A DNA stretch of 55,616 nt from the NCBI GenBank assembly GCA_024277995.1, contig JAJRUD010000116.1, positions 1-55,616 on the forward strand. Reading direction: 5' to 3'. Below the pieces are notes generated by a model. That model was not told the DNA's origin. It made no database searches and saw only the letters and a program-made list of their open reading frames with translations. Made by a program: the position numbers and the translations under genes. The DNA is from Chloroflexota bacterium (GTDB lineage: Bacteria > Chloroflexota > Anaerolineae > Anaerolineales > E44-bin32). Positions 1-9,876 of this stretch are shown piece after piece (positions within the stretch are counted from its first letter, which is position 1; each line of letters begins with the position of its first letter).

Positions 1-1
1 C

Positions 2-262
2 ATCCCGACGACGGCGCACATCCTGGGCGGGTGTCCGATGGGGCGCGATGCGGCCGAGGGGGTGGTGGGCCTCGATTGTCAGGTACACAATTACCCCGGG
101 CTCTACGTGGTGGACGGTTCCATTATGCCCGCGAATCCCGGCCTGAACCCGAGCCTGACCATCACGGCTCTGGCGGAATACGCCATGTCCCACATCCCGG
201 TGAAACCCGGCGCGACGCCGAAGAGACTCGCATTTTCGGGGCCGGACCGAAAAGACAGCTAA
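2..262 (+). CDS. GMC-family oxidoreductase, C-terminal end (5' truncated by window)
   Basis: The open frame runs in from the window edge and stops at TAA 260-262, leaving about 86 residues of the C-terminal GMC domain. The visible sequence has the family signature: a His in AHILGG followed by CPMG, then the [14 protein letters not shown] and [11 protein letters not shown] segments, which hold the second catalytic His/Asn region and the FAD-facing helix. GMC flavoenzymes oxidise alcohol groups to aldehydes or ketones with FAD. The next gene, 33 bases downstream on the same strand, is an aldehyde ferredoxin oxidoreductase. The two could form an alcohol-to-aldehyde-to-acid path (inference). The substrate cannot be told from this fragment. 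Confidence 0.85.
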   Translation: MPTTAHILGGCPMGRDAAEGVVGLDCQVHNYPGLYVVDGSIMPANPGLNPSLTITALAEYAMSHIPVKPGATPKRLAFSGPDRKDS

Positions 263-295
263 CAGACACATCCGACAATGGAGGGTAATCGCCTG

Positions 296-1225
296 ATGGA
301 ATTCCGCCTGCTGCGCGTCGACCTGGCCACGGGCAGCTTCCAGCGCGACAGTGTCCCGGAGACGTTGGTTCACGATTACCTCGGGGGCTCGGCGCTGGCG
401 GCGCGCCTGCTCTACGCGGGACTCACCGCCGATCTCGAGCCGCTAGCGCCCGAAGCACCGTTGCTCTTCATGACCGGAACGTTGACGGGAACGGCAGGTA
501 CGGCGGTGAGCCGCTCCGTGATCTGCGGGAAATCCCCGGCGACGGGCATATGGGCCGAATCGAACGTTGGGGGGTTCTTCGGAGCCGAGATGAGAAAGGC
601 CGGGTTTGACGGCCTGTGGGTGACGGGGAAGGCGTCGCGGCCTGTGTATCTCTCGATCCACAACGGAAATGCGGAAATCAAGGCGGCGGACCATCTCTGG
701 GGGGGTGCGGATGCCTACGAGACACAGGAGCGCATCAGGGAAGAACTCGGCGATGCGAAAGTTCGTGTGGCGACGATCGGGCTCGGCGGCGAGAGCGGGA
801 TACCTTTTGCTTTAGTGCTTTGCGATCATGGGCGGATGGCCGGGCGTACGGGCCTGGGCGCGGTGATGGGGGCCAAGAACCTCAAAGCCGTAGCTGTGAG
901 AGGGAGTGAGGCCATTCCGCTGGCTGATCCGAAAGGGTTCGCTGCTGCCAGGCGGGCCGCGAACATCGCGTTGCGCGACGAAACCCAGACGAAGGTCCTG
1001 CGCACCAGCGGCACGGGAGCGGCCGCCGAGTATTTTGATTACATGGGCATGGTGCCCAAGCGCTACTACACGAGTGGAGAACCGGGCGGGGTGGAGCAGG
1101 TGTCCGGATCGGCGATGGCGGAGAGCATCCTGAGCGGCGTGAGCGCGTGCCATGGTTGCGTGGTGGCCTGCGGCAGGAAGGTTCGTCTGGAGGATGGGAC
1201 CGAGCGGAAAGGGCCAGAGTACTAG
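296..1225 (+). pseudogene. Aldehyde ferredoxin oxidoreductase, N-terminal part, ended by an in-frame TAG
   Basis: AOR-family enzymes use a tungsto- or molybdopterin and a 4Fe-4S cluster to oxidise aldehydes to acids with ferredoxin. The start is ATG 296, preceded by GGAGGG at 280-285; an upstream ATG at 278 overlaps that ribosome site. The N-terminal pterin-binding domain is normal (RVDLATG, YLGGSALAARLLY, NVGGFFGAEMRKAGFDG). The cluster motif CHGCVVAC (Cys-x2-Cys-x3-Cys) is at about residues 285-292. The frame then stops at TAG 1223-1225, in the conserved context GPEY-stop-TI where the family has GPEYET. One base change from GAG would give this. The same frame continues intact to 2131, so this is one broken gene or one with readthrough. 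A sequencing error is also possible. Confidence 0.85.
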
Positions 1226-2131
1226 ACCATCGTCGGCTTCGGCCCCAATCTGGGGATCAGCGATCTGCCGTTCATCACGCGCATGGGCGAACTTTGCGAT
1301 CGGTACGGCCTGGACACGATATCGCTCTCCAATTGCATCGGGCTGGCCTTCCTGTTGTTCGAGCGCGGCCACCTCGCGGAGGAGGACACGGGGGGGGTGG
1401 CTCTGCGGTGGGGGGACATGCAGGTCGTTGAGCAGCTGATCCATCTGACGGCGCGACGCGAGGCCTTCGGTGAGCGGCTGGCACAGGGAGCGAAGGCGCT
1501 GGCTGAGAGGCAGGGCGTGCCGGAGCTGGCGGCTCAGGTCAAGGGGCTTGAGGTGGCTTATCACGATCCGCGAGGAGCCTCCGGCATGGCGCTGGTCTAC
1601 GCCACTTCGCCGCGCGGCGCCTGTCACAACCAGGGCGATTATTATCTGGTGGACATCGGGCAGGTCGAAGAAAGCCTGGATATCGAGATGCTGCCGATCC
1701 GGGCGGGGGCGGAGAAGGCGGCCAACGTGGCGCGCCACCAGGATTGGCGCTCTTTGGGAAACGCGATCGGCTTGTGTTCGCTGGCGAGCGTGCCGCCGGA
1801 GGTGGTGCTCCATCTGGTCAACCTGGCCACCGGTTTTGACTTCGATCTGGAGACCTTGCTGCGGGTGGGGGCGCGCGGCTGGAATCTGAAGCGGGTGATC
1901 AATTACCGGCTGGGCTCGCGCAAGCAGGATGATCGGCTGCCGGAGATCCTGCTCACGCCGCTGGAAGACGGTCCAGCGGCGGGCTACGTGCCGCCGATTG
2001 ACGAGATGCTGGCGGCGTATTACCAGGCGCGCGGCTGGGACGAGCAGCGAGGCATACCAACCAGGGAGACGCTGGCCGATCTCGGGCTGAAGGAATGCAT
2101 CGCAGAGGTCTGGAGCACCCCCGATGATTGA
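1226..2131 (+). pseudogene. Aldehyde ferredoxin oxidoreductase, C-terminal part in the same frame after the TAG
   Basis: This stretch continues the frame of the preceding segment with no further stop for 301 codons, to TGA at 2129-2131. It carries AOR domains 2 and 3: GFGPNLGISDLPF just after the stop, then GLEVAYHDPRGASGMAL, and GLCSLASV, whose Cys is the likely fourth cluster ligand. Counting from ATG 296 the two parts give about 611 residues, the normal AOR length, so only a single codon is wrong. An independent start for this part is unlikely: the first in-frame ATG (1283) has no ribosome site, and domain 2-3 alone has no known function. Reading frame and codon use are otherwise undamaged, which suggests a very recent mutation, a sequencing error, or suppression of the stop. 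Confidence 0.8.
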
Positions 2132-2189
2132 TAGAATCGGATGTTGATGACCTGGTGGACGGGGAAATGCTCCCTATGAGGAGGTGCTT

Positions 2190-3815
2190 GTGGCGAAGAT
2201 CGTGACCGTTGAACAGATGCGGGCCGTCGAGCGCGCTGCCGACGCGGCCGGGTTGAGCTACGAACAGATGATGGAAAACGCGGGGCGCGCCGTGGCGCAG
2301 GCGATACTCGATCGTGTGGCGATCGAGGGCGCGCGCGTGGTCATTCTGGTGGGAAGCGGCAACAACGGTGGTGACGGGCTGGTGGCGGGGCACTACCTGG
2401 CGCAGGCCGGCGGCGAGGTCTCGGCGTACCTGAGCAAGAAGCGCCCCGATGGAGACGTGAATCTCAGTCGCCTGAGGCAGGATGGCGCATCTTTGATGGT
2501 GGCGGCGCAGGACGGGGAGGGAGGGGCGCTTCGCCAATGGTTGGAGAGCGCCGACGTCGTGGTGGACGCCTTGCTGGGTACTGGTGCTCGCCTTCCCTTG
2601 AGGGGGAAAGTGCGAGAGGTTCTGAAGCAGGCCAAGGCGTTCCTGGAGAGCAGGGATCGGCCGCCCTTCGTGGTGGCGGTGGATTGCCCGTCGGGGTTGG
2701 ATTGCGACACAGGCGAGATCGCGGCGGAGGCGCTGCGGGCTGATCTCACCGTGACGCTGGCCGCGGCGAAGCCTGGGCTGCTGAAGTTCCCGGGCGCAGG
2801 GTTCGCGGGAGAGCTCGTGATCGGCGAGATTGGCATTCCTGATGATCAGGAGGAGTTGGCGCGCGTGGAAATGGAACTTGCTACCCCCGACGTGGTCAAG
2901 CCCTGGCTGCCGACCCGCCCGCGCGATGCGCACAAGGGAACTTTCGGGCGTGCCATCGTTGTGGCCGGGTCGATCAACTTCCCGGGCGCAGCGGCCTTGG
3001 CGGCGGAAGCCGCCTACCGCGTGGGCGCCGGGCTGGTGACCCTGGCGGTTCCCACCCCGGTCCAGGGATTGATCGCACCAGGAATCCCTGAGGCCACGTG
3101 GATGCTGTTGCCCCACGAAATGGGGGTGATTGCCGCCGGGGCGGCAGAATTGCTACGAGCGGAGGCGGCGCGCGCTCAGTCCATCCTGATAGGACCGGGC
3201 TTCGGGCTGGAGACGGAGACGGCCGAGTTCATAGCCGCCTTTCTCGGAGGATCCCTCGAGGGGCAGCGGGGCGGTATCGGCTTCGTGCATGGCGGGAAGG
3301 GGGAAGAAACTGGCGAGAGCGCCCTGCCGCCGTGCGTGGTGGATGCAGATGGGCTCAAGCTGCTCACCCGGCTGCGGGAATGGCCGCGTCGTCTGCCGCA
3401 GGGCAGCGTATTAACGCCTCACCCCGGAGAGATGGCCATCCTGACCGGGCAGGACAAGCGCGAGATTCAGGCCGATCGGGTGGGCGCCGCGAAGCGCTGG
3501 GCCGAGGCCTGGGGGCATGTGGTGGTCCTGAAAGGGGCTTTCACCGTGGTGAGCGGGCCAGACGGACGCGCGGCCGTGCTGCCCTTCGCCACTCCGGCAT
3601 TGGCGCGGGCGGGGACGGGCGACGTATTGGCGGGGGCGATCGTCGGCTTGAAGGCGCAGGGGGTTGCGCCCTTCGAGGCGGCCGTGCTCGGCGCGTATCT
3701 GCACGGGCGTGCCGGGGAGTTCGCTCACGAGCAACTGGGCACAGCGGCCAGCGTGTTGGCAGGAGACGTGGCGGCGGCCCTGGCCGAGGCGATCTTCGAA
3801 CTGGAGAGCCGGTAA
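2190..3815 (+). CDS. nnr: Bifunctional NAD(P)H-hydrate epimerase / ADP-dependent NAD(P)H-hydrate dehydratase
   Basis: This repairs damaged NADH and NADPH. The N-terminal YjeF_N domain (about residues 1-215) epimerises R-NAD(P)HX, and the C-terminal ribokinase-like domain (about 235-541) dehydrates S-NAD(P)HX using ADP. Epimerase motifs are GSGNNGGDGL near residue 54 and VAVDCPSGLDCDTG. Dehydratase motifs are KGTFGRAIVVAGS, TPHPGEMA and AGTGDVLAGA near residue 470, which carries the catalytic Asp. The start is GTG 2190 with AGGAGG at 2179-2184 five bases upstream. A GTG at 2184 lies on the ribosome site and is rejected. Length of 541 residues is usual for the fusion. It stands 58 bases after the broken AOR gene and may share its transcript. 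Confidence 0.93.
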   Translation: MAKIVTVEQMRAVERAADAAGLSYEQMMENAGRAVAQAILDRVAIEGARVVILVGSGNNGGDGLVAGHYLAQAGGEVSAYLSKKRPDGDVNLSRLRQDGASLMVAAQDGEGGALRQWLESADVVVDALLGTGARLPLRGKVREVLKQAKAFLESRDRPPFVVAVDCPSGLDCDTGEIAAEALRADLTVTLAAAKPGLLKFPGAGFAGELVIGEIGIPDDQEELARVEMELATPDVVKPWLPTRPRDAHKGTFGRAIVVAGSINFPGAAALAAEAAYRVGAGLVTLAVPTPVQGLIAPGIPEATWMLLPHEMGVIAAGAAELLRAEAARAQSILIGPGFGLETETAEFIAAFLGGSLEGQRGGIGFVHGGKGEETGESALPPCVVDADGLKLLTRLREWPRRLPQGSVLTPHPGEMAILTGQDKREIQADRVGAAKRWAEAWGHVVVLKGAFTVVSGPDGRAAVLPFATPALARAGTGDVLAGAIVGLKAQGVAPFEAAVLGAYLHGRAGEFAHEQLGTAASVLAGDVAAALAEAIFELESR

Positions 3816-3920
3816 GGCGAAAAGGCACCCTGGGGGATCGGTCGGATTTCGTCCAACAGCGGCAAAGCGGATGGTTTCCCCTCGGCAGCAGACCGAGGTG
3901 GCGCAAGCGAAGCAGGCGAA

Positions 3921-3956
3921 AGACAAAGGCGCACCCATTAAGGTGCGCCTTTGTCT
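3921..3956. terminator. Bidirectional terminator between convergent genes
   Basis: A perfect 15-bp stem (3921-3935 with 3942-3956) closes a 6-base loop. It lies between nnr (+) and the ytxH-like gene (-), both of which end here. T-rich bases flank the plus-strand side (TTATC after the stem), and A/T-rich stem ends would serve both directions. Confidence 0.85.
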
Positions 3957-3980
3957 TATCATCGACGAGGTGAGCTCGCG

Positions 3981-4400
3981 CTATGCTTTCGCCTCGGCCG
4001 ATTCGTCACCGCCCTCGATCTGGGTCTTCTTGCGGCGGGCGGCCTTCTTGCCTGCGTCAACGGCCTTCTCGATGCGCGTTTTCTGCTCTTCAAGGATGAC
4101 CTGGCCGCGCTGCTGCAGCTCGCTGGCGCGCGCGCGTGCTTCGGCCGCGAGCTCTTCGGCCCGCTTGCGGGCCTCTTCGGCGCGCAGCTTGGCGTCTTCC
4201 GCCAGGCGTTCGGCGCTCGCGCGTGCCTGGTCCGCCGTTTGCTCCACCTGGTCCTTGAGTTCAATACCCTTCTCGCGGATCAGGGTTCGAGTTTCTTCAC
4301 CTGACTGAGGGGCGTACAACAGAGCGACTGCGGCGCCGACCAGGCCGCCGATCACAAACCCTGTCACGAAAGCCCCGAAATCGCCGTTCCGTTCTCCCAT
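3981..4400 (-). CDS. YtxH-domain envelope protein
   Basis: The 139-residue product has one N-terminal membrane segment (about residues 9-28), ending in the YtxH hallmark LLYAPQSGEETR. A long Ala/Glu/Arg-rich helix follows (about 35-125, repeats like AEEARKRAEELA) that should form a coiled coil, then a basic tail with KKAARRKK. YtxH proteins are small membrane-anchored general-stress or envelope proteins of unknown biochemical role. The start ATG at 4400 has GGAGGT a few bases upstream. It follows the DUF948-like gene by 12 bases, a pairing common in many bacteria, so the two are probably one transcript. Confidence 0.85.
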   Translation of the reverse strand: MGERNGDFGAFVTGFVIGGLVGAAVALLYAPQSGEETRTLIREKGIELKDQVEQTADQARASAERLAEDAKLRAEEARKRAEELAAEARARASELQQRGQVILEEQKTRIEKAVDAGKKAARRKKTQIEGGDESAEAKA

Positions 4401-4412
4401 AGTTCCACCTCC

Positions 4413-4877
4413 CTACGAGGACTTTCTTCGCTGCCGGGATCGGGTCGATCGGATCATGTCCATCGCCCGCTTCAGTGCACTTACTGAACTGTTCATCTTG
4501 ACGACGGGTTTCACCAGGTTATCGCTCAGGAAGAGCGTCGTGCCGCGCAAGGTGCCGAGTGTTTCGTTGGCCGAATCGAGCAGCGGCGCGATTTCGTTCT
4601 GGAGCAGGGCTGTGAGGCGTGCCAGTTGTACCAGGAGCAGGATGAGCGCCAGCCCGATGATGGAGGCCTCCAGGGCCATGAAAATGATGACGATGTCGCG
4701 AATGGTCTCCGTCTGATTGGGGTGCTGCACCATGGCGAAAACAGCCCAAATCAATCCGGCCAGCAGGATGAGGGCGAGCAGAGCGGCGACGGCGAGCATC
4801 GCTTTCTGTCGGCCAGTAAGCGGTATGTTATCAGTCTTGTCGATAGAATCCGACGTGGAAATAGCCTCATCCTCCAT
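4413..4877 (-). CDS. DUF948-like membrane protein
   Basis: The 154-residue protein has an acidic N-terminus, two hydrophobic segments (about residues 25-50 and 65-90), then an amphipathic helical tail with FLSDNLVKPVVKMNSSVSALK and a basic C-terminus (SRQRRKSS). The layout matches DUF948/YoxC-type proteins that partner YtxH. I chose ATG 4877; a frame extension upstream to 4931 lacks a ribosome site. A TATAAT element on the minus strand at 4887-4892 sits only 9 bases from this ATG, and no Shine-Dalgarno is visible. The mRNA is therefore probably leaderless, or nearly so. The biochemical role is unknown. Confidence 0.75.
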   Translation of the reverse strand: MEDEAISTSDSIDKTDNIPLTGRQKAMLAVAALLALILLAGLIWAVFAMVQHPNQTETIRDIVIIFMALEASIIGLALILLLVQLARLTALLQNEIAPLLDSANETLGTLRGTTLFLSDNLVKPVVKMNSSVSALKRAMDMIRSTRSRQRRKSS

Positions 4878-4886
4878 GGCAGTGCA

Positions 4887-4892
4887 ATTATA
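4887..4892 (-). promoter_or_regulatory. -10 box (TATAAT) for a probably leaderless transcript
   Basis: Read on the minus strand this is TATAAT ending 9 bases before ATG 4877. A normal start site 6-8 bases downstream would fall within about 3 bases of the start codon. I see no good -35 hexamer at 16-18 bases. Confidence 0.5.
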
Positions 4893-5017
4893 ACACAGTG
4901 TGCCGCGTGCCCAGGCTGCGCATAGTCCCACTCATCGTGCCGCGGCGGCCCGGTTTCGCTGAAGAGGTTGCGGTGATCAGGTTGGGCGGGGAATCGAGCC
5001 TGGGCAGCGCGAGGGTG

Positions 5018-5335
5018 TCAGATGCCTGGGCCGGGGCCGGCGATGGGCGGCCTCCTGCGGCGCGGGGGCGGGAGGCCGCGATCGGGGCCGAGCAGCCAGT
5101 CCGTCAGGAAGAGCCCGATAAGGCAGGCCAGCAGCGCTGAGAAGAGATTGAGGGTGCCCAGGCGCAGGAAACGCAATGCCAGCCATTCGCCAACCAATTG
5201 GCCGGCGGCGAAAGACAGCCATGCGGCGAGCAGGAACGCGGCCAGGCGCCTGAGACGGCCGCCGCGCCATAGATGGAAGAGCAGGGCGATGAGGCTGGAG
5301 ATGAGGAAGGCCAGGAATAGGGCTGGTGTGGTCAT
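5018..5335 (-). CDS. Small hydrophobic membrane protein, function unknown
   Basis: The 105-residue protein starts at ATG 5335, which overlaps the mnmA stop by four bases (ATGA). It is therefore translationally coupled as the last gene of the iscS-mnmA transcript. It has three predicted membrane segments (residues about 4-22, 28-50 and 60-80), then a Pro/Arg-rich tail (LPPPRRRRPP) ending in GPGPGI. I do not recognise a family. The coupling to tRNA thiolation genes does not by itself indicate a function. An in-frame extension to 5362 runs into mnmA and is not preferred. Confidence 0.6.
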   Translation of the reverse strand: MTTPALFLAFLISSLIALLFHLWRGGRLRRLAAFLLAAWLSFAAGQLVGEWLALRFLRLGTLNLFSALLACLIGLFLTDWLLGPDRGLPPPRRRRPPIAGPGPGI

Positions 5336-6396
5336 GATGTGATGATCCCCATGCCGAGACATTCTTCACCGGCATAGAAGACGGCGGCCTGCCCGGGCGT
5401 GACGTCGTACAAAGGATCACTCAGTTCGATGCGCGCGCGATCGGCGGCGAGGCGCCGAACGCGGCAGGGCACTTCGCTTGCCCTATATCGGACGCGGACG
5501 GTCACCGGTTCCCCTTCGCGGGGTGGGCCGCCAAGGATCCAGTTCGTGTGTGCGATATCGAAGCGATGCCTGGCCAAGGCATGGCGCGGGCCGACGACCA
5601 GGCGGTTTTGTTCGACGTCCTTGACGAGGACATAGAGCGGATGGCGTGCCGCGATGCCCAGGCCCTTGCGCTGGCCGATGGTGTAGAATGCCAGCCCCTG
5701 ATGGTGGCCCAGGACGCGTCCGGTGGGGTCGACGATCTCGCCGGGCGGCGGCAGGGGGACGCCAAGTTCTTTGAGCAGACTTCGGTAATCACCATTGATC
5801 GCGAAGCACAGGTCCTGGCTGTCGGGGCGATCGGCGACCTCCAGGCCGAACTCGTGGGCCAGGCGGCGCACTTCACGCTTGGTCAGCTCGCCTAACGGGA
5901 AGAGGGCCCTGGCGAGCTGCTCCTGGCTGAGCATGCTGAGCACGTAGGATTGATCCTTGTGGCGGTCCACGCTGCGCAGCAGGTGATAGCGGCCGGATTC
6001 GAAATGCAGCCGGGCGTAATGGCCGGTGGCGAGGTGCGTGGCACCAAGGGTCTCGGCGTACTGCAGGAGAAAGGTCCAGCGGACATGGCGGTTGCACTCG
6101 ATGCACGGGTTTGGCGTGAGGCCGCTGGCGTAGGCGGCGGCGAAGGGATCGACGACGCGGTTCTTGAATGGGCGCTGCGCGTCGACGACGTAGAAGGGGA
6201 TTCCCAATTGGGCGGCGATCTGGCGCGCGCGTGCCATGTCATCAGGCGAGCAGCAGCGATTGGCGCGATCGCGGTTCGGGCTCCACAAGCGCATCATGAC
6301 GCCCAGGACCTGCTCCCCCCCCTCGACCAGCAGGGCGGCGGCCACGGAACTGTCGACGCCGCCGCTCATGGCGACGGCCACCCGGCGCCGGGGCAT
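5332..6396 (-). CDS. mnmA: tRNA-specific 2-thiouridylase MnmA
   Basis: MnmA adenylates and thiolates U34 of the tRNAs for Lys, Glu and Gln, using sulfur from a cysteine desulfurase. The 354-residue product has the ATP pyrophosphatase loop SGGVDSS at residues 11-17. The first catalytic Cys is in TPNPCIECNRHVRW and the second in SQDLCFAINGDY. The tRNA-binding and C-terminal beta-barrel domains follow (GLAFYTIGQRKGLGI, then AVFYAGEECLGMGII). The start is ATG 6396, sharing its A with the stop of the desulfurase gene (TGATG); an upstream frame extension to 6525 lies inside that gene. The arrangement desulfurase-mnmA gives a sulfur donor and acceptor from one mRNA. Confidence 0.95.
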   Translation of the reverse strand: MPRRRVAVAMSGGVDSSVAAALLVEGGEQVLGVMMRLWSPNRDRANRCCSPDDMARARQIAAQLGIPFYVVDAQRPFKNRVVDPFAAAYASGLTPNPCIECNRHVRWTFLLQYAETLGATHLATGHYARLHFESGRYHLLRSVDRHKDQSYVLSMLSQEQLARALFPLGELTKREVRRLAHEFGLEVADRPDSQDLCFAINGDYRSLLKELGVPLPPPGEIVDPTGRVLGHHQGLAFYTIGQRKGLGIAARHPLYVLVKDVEQNRLVVGPRHALARHRFDIAHTNWILGGPPREGEPVTVRVRYRASEVPCRVRRLAADRARIELSDPLYDVTPGQAAVFYAGEECLGMGIITS

Positions 6397-7574
6397 CAGA
6401 CTTCCTCCTGTCTCCCGAGGGAGCGGATGCGCTGCACCAGGTCTGGCAGGACGGCGAGGAAGCGCTCCACGTCCGCGCTGCAGGTGTCGCGCCCGACGGT
6501 GACGCGCAGTGAACCGAGAGCCCATTCATGGGAGATGCCAAGGGTAAGCAGGACGTCGGATGGTTCCGGGTTTCCCGTCTTGCAGGCCGAGCCCGAGGAG
6601 CAGGCGAAACCGGCGGCGTCGAGCGCGGCCAGGAGATGGTTGCCGTCGACGCCGCGCATGACGAAGGATGCGTGGTTGGCCATGCGTTTCTCGGGGTGGC
6701 CTGTCAGGCGTACCTGTGGAATGTGCTCGATGACACCGCTCACGATGGCATCGCGTAAATCGGCGTAATGTGCGACGTGGCGATCGCGTTCATCAGCCGC
6801 CAGGCGCAGCGCCTCGGCGAGGCCGACGATGAGCGGCACGTTATGTGTCCCCGCCCGCAGGCCGAATTCCTGTCCCCCCCCGGTTTGTGCGGGTTGCAGT
6901 GGTGTCCCTTCCCTGACGTACAGGACGCCGATCCCCTTAGGGCCGTAGAACTTGTGGGCGCCCAAGGAGAGCATGTCGACTTGCAGCTCATCGACGTTGA
7001 GCGTGAGTTGGCCGGCGGCCTGGACGGCATCGGTGTGGAAGGGAATGGCGCGTTGACGGCATAGGGCGGCCAGCTCCGGGATGGGGTTGATGGTGCCGAT
7101 CTCGTTGTTGGCGTAAATGATGGAAACGAGGGCGACGTCCTGGTCGAGCCGGCTTGCGAGCGTGGAGGGCGCCACCATGCCATATTCGTCGACCGGCAGC
7201 AGGTCGAGCTCGAAATCGAAATCGGCGGCCAACTGCATGGCCGTATGCAGGACGGCATGATGTTCGACGGGAGTGGTGATGATCCTGCGAGCACCGCGTT
7301 GACTGCGGGCAGCCCATGCGGCGCCGCGCAGGGCCAGGTTGTCGCTCTCCGTTGCGCAGCTTGTGAAGAGCACCTCTGCCGGTCGACAGGCGAGGACGGC
7401 AGCCACCGCCTTTCGTGCGCGCTCGACGGCGGCTTCAGCCTGCTGGCCGTAGCGATGCAGGGATGACGGGTTGCCGTAGCGCTCACGGAAAAAGGGCAGC
7501 ATGGCCTGCAAGACGCGCGGATCGACAGGCGTGGTAGCTGCATGATCTAGATAGACGGGCTTTGAATCCGGCAT
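6396..7574 (-). CDS. Cysteine desulfurase (NifS/IscS family)
   Basis: This PLP enzyme removes sulfur from cysteine as a protein persulfide for thiolation or Fe-S assembly. The 392-residue product shows YLDHAATTPVDP at the N-terminus, the cofactor region TSCATESDN, a His in EHHAVLH, the PLP Lys in LGAHKFYGPKG, and the active-site loop CSSGSACKTG (about residue 325). That loop places it in group I (IscS/NifS). The C-terminal GSLRVTVGRDT segment is normal. It directly precedes mnmA with a one-base overlap, so a main role as sulfur donor for tRNA 2-thiouridine is likely. No iscU or sufU is visible nearby. Confidence 0.93.
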   Translation of the reverse strand: MPDSKPVYLDHAATTPVDPRVLQAMLPFFRERYGNPSSLHRYGQQAEAAVERARKAVAAVLACRPAEVLFTSCATESDNLALRGAAWAARSQRGARRIITTPVEHHAVLHTAMQLAADFDFELDLLPVDEYGMVAPSTLASRLDQDVALVSIIYANNEIGTINPIPELAALCRQRAIPFHTDAVQAAGQLTLNVDELQVDMLSLGAHKFYGPKGIGVLYVREGTPLQPAQTGGGQEFGLRAGTHNVPLIVGLAEALRLAADERDRHVAHYADLRDAIVSGVIEHIPQVRLTGHPEKRMANHASFVMRGVDGNHLLAALDAAGFACSSGSACKTGNPEPSDVLLTLGISHEWALGSLRVTVGRDTCSADVERFLAVLPDLVQRIRSLGRQEEV

Positions 7575-7608
7575 GAGTGGATTCTAGCATGCCTGAGGCC
7601 GAAGGGTG

Positions 7609-8280
7609 TCACGCGTAGACGCCGCGCAGGCGATCGGGGAGCAGCGCGGCAATGGCGAACATGATGCGGTCGGTGAGCTCAAGCGGCTCTTCGTCCGGGA
7701 GCGGCAAGATGGGAGCGCCGATGCGGATGACGACGGGAGCGCGCCGCGGAAAGCGCTTGAATACATAGTCGGTGCCGGCGATGCCAATCGGGACGATGGG
7801 GCACTCGGCCTGAAGGGCCAAGCGCGCGACGCCGCTCTTGCCCGGGCGGAGGCCCTGGCCGTGGCTGCGGCGGCCTTCAGGGAACATGCCCACCATCCGT
7901 CCGCGCTGCAGCAACGCCAGGGCATGATCCATGGCCCACTGGTCGCGTTGGCCGCGATAGACGGGAAAACCACCCAGGCGACGCAGCAGGGCGTCCGAGA
8001 GGGGATTGCGGAAAAGCTGCTCTTTGCCCATGAAGAAGATGGGGCGCGGAACGCTCAATTGCAGGGGGAAGACATCGAAATTGGTCAGGTGATTGCCGGC
8101 AAGGAGGCAGGCCCCCTGCAAGGGGACGTGCGCTGCACCTTCGAAACGCATCTCCATAATGAGAGGCAGGAGCAGCCGCATGAGACCCATGACCACACGG
8201 CGGGTGGTGGTGGGCTCAGCGTAATAGCGCTTCTTCAGGCGGGGATCGTCGAAAGGCGTGGGGGCGGCGCGATTTGGCAT
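7609..8280 (-). CDS. plsC: 1-acyl-sn-glycerol-3-phosphate acyltransferase (PlsC family)
   Basis: This membrane-associated enzyme adds the second acyl chain to lysophosphatidic acid. The 223-residue product has the catalytic HX4D box as NHLTNFD (about residue 63), the G3P-binding block VYRGQRD, and FPEGRRSHG. A further conserved block, CPIVPIGIAGTDY, follows. A hydrophobic segment near residues 30-45 should anchor it to the membrane. The start is ATG 8280, with a GGAGAG-like ribosome site about 8 bases upstream. It ends 35 bases before the desulfurase gene and is probably transcribed from a divergent promoter region shared with enolase. Confidence 0.88.
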   Translation of the reverse strand: MPNRAAPTPFDDPRLKKRYYAEPTTTRRVVMGLMRLLLPLIMEMRFEGAAHVPLQGACLLAGNHLTNFDVFPLQLSVPRPIFFMGKEQLFRNPLSDALLRRLGGFPVYRGQRDQWAMDHALALLQRGRMVGMFPEGRRSHGQGLRPGKSGVARLALQAECPIVPIGIAGTDYVFKRFPRRAPVVIRIGAPILPLPDEEPLELTDRIMFAIAALLPDRLRGVYA

Positions 8281-8308
8281 GAGCTACTCTCCATCTTACC
8301 ACTGACAG

Positions 8309-8335
8309 ATTATACAGTAGGGTTGCCGGTATAAT
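8309..8335. promoter_or_regulatory. Divergent promoter region for plsC (-) and eno (+)
   Basis: Two perfect TATAAT boxes point outward: minus strand at 8309-8314 (toward plsC, ATG 8280) and plus strand at 8330-8335 (toward eno, ATG 8371). The boxes lie only 15 bases apart, so RNA polymerase could occupy only one at a time. Neither has a strong -35 at 17 bases. A CTGACA at 8302-8307 is too far (22 bases) from the eno box. Confidence 0.55.
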
Positions 8336-8337
8336 AG

Positions 8338-9672
<1,335 letters not shown>

Positions 9673-9693
9673 ACGACGACCTGAATAGAGAAG

Positions 9694-9719
9694 GCGGCCC
9701 CGGCCTGCGCCGGGGCCGC
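9694..9719. terminator. GC-rich terminator hairpin after eno
   Basis: A perfect 11-bp stem (9694-9704 with 9709-9719) with a CTGC loop lies 22 bases after the enolase stop. It stands between eno (+) and the zinc-ribbon gene remnant (-). There is no clear T-run on the plus strand, so termination may be weak or assisted. Confidence 0.65.
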
Positions 9720-9756
9720 TGCGCGTCGGAGTACATGGCGCCCCGGAGGCGACTCC

Positions 9757-9876
9757 CTAGAGATCGAGCGAGGGGGTCGGGATGGCCTCCAGGCCGTCAG
9801 AAGGGGTTTCAGTGCGAAAGCCCGGCGTCGGCGTGGCGCAATAAGGACAGATCTTCCAGGCCAGTTCCATCAGTCG
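9757..9876 (-). pseudogene. Continuation of the zinc-ribbon gene after an in-frame TAA
   Basis: After the TAA at 9877-9879 (minus strand) the same frame continues for 39 codons to TAG 9757-9759. It encodes LMELAWKICPYCATPTPG and an acidic tail ending PTPSLDL. The CPYC pair completes the second zinc knuckle begun by CAQC just before the TAA. In double zinc-ribbon proteins these two cysteine pairs belong together (CxxC about 14 residues from CxxC). The segment therefore looks like coding sequence cut off by one stop codon, not like spacer. Confidence 0.65.

Noticed and set aside
1223..1225. Pyrrolysine or selenocysteine insertion at the AOR stop
   Set aside because: The family residue is Glu, the codon is TAG not TGA, and no pyl genes are seen. 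SelB in the window acts on UGA only.
812..1813. Long minus-strand ORFs opposite AOR and other genes
   Set aside because: They are shadows of real genes in a GC-rich genome, with Arg/Pro/His-rich composition and no family motifs.
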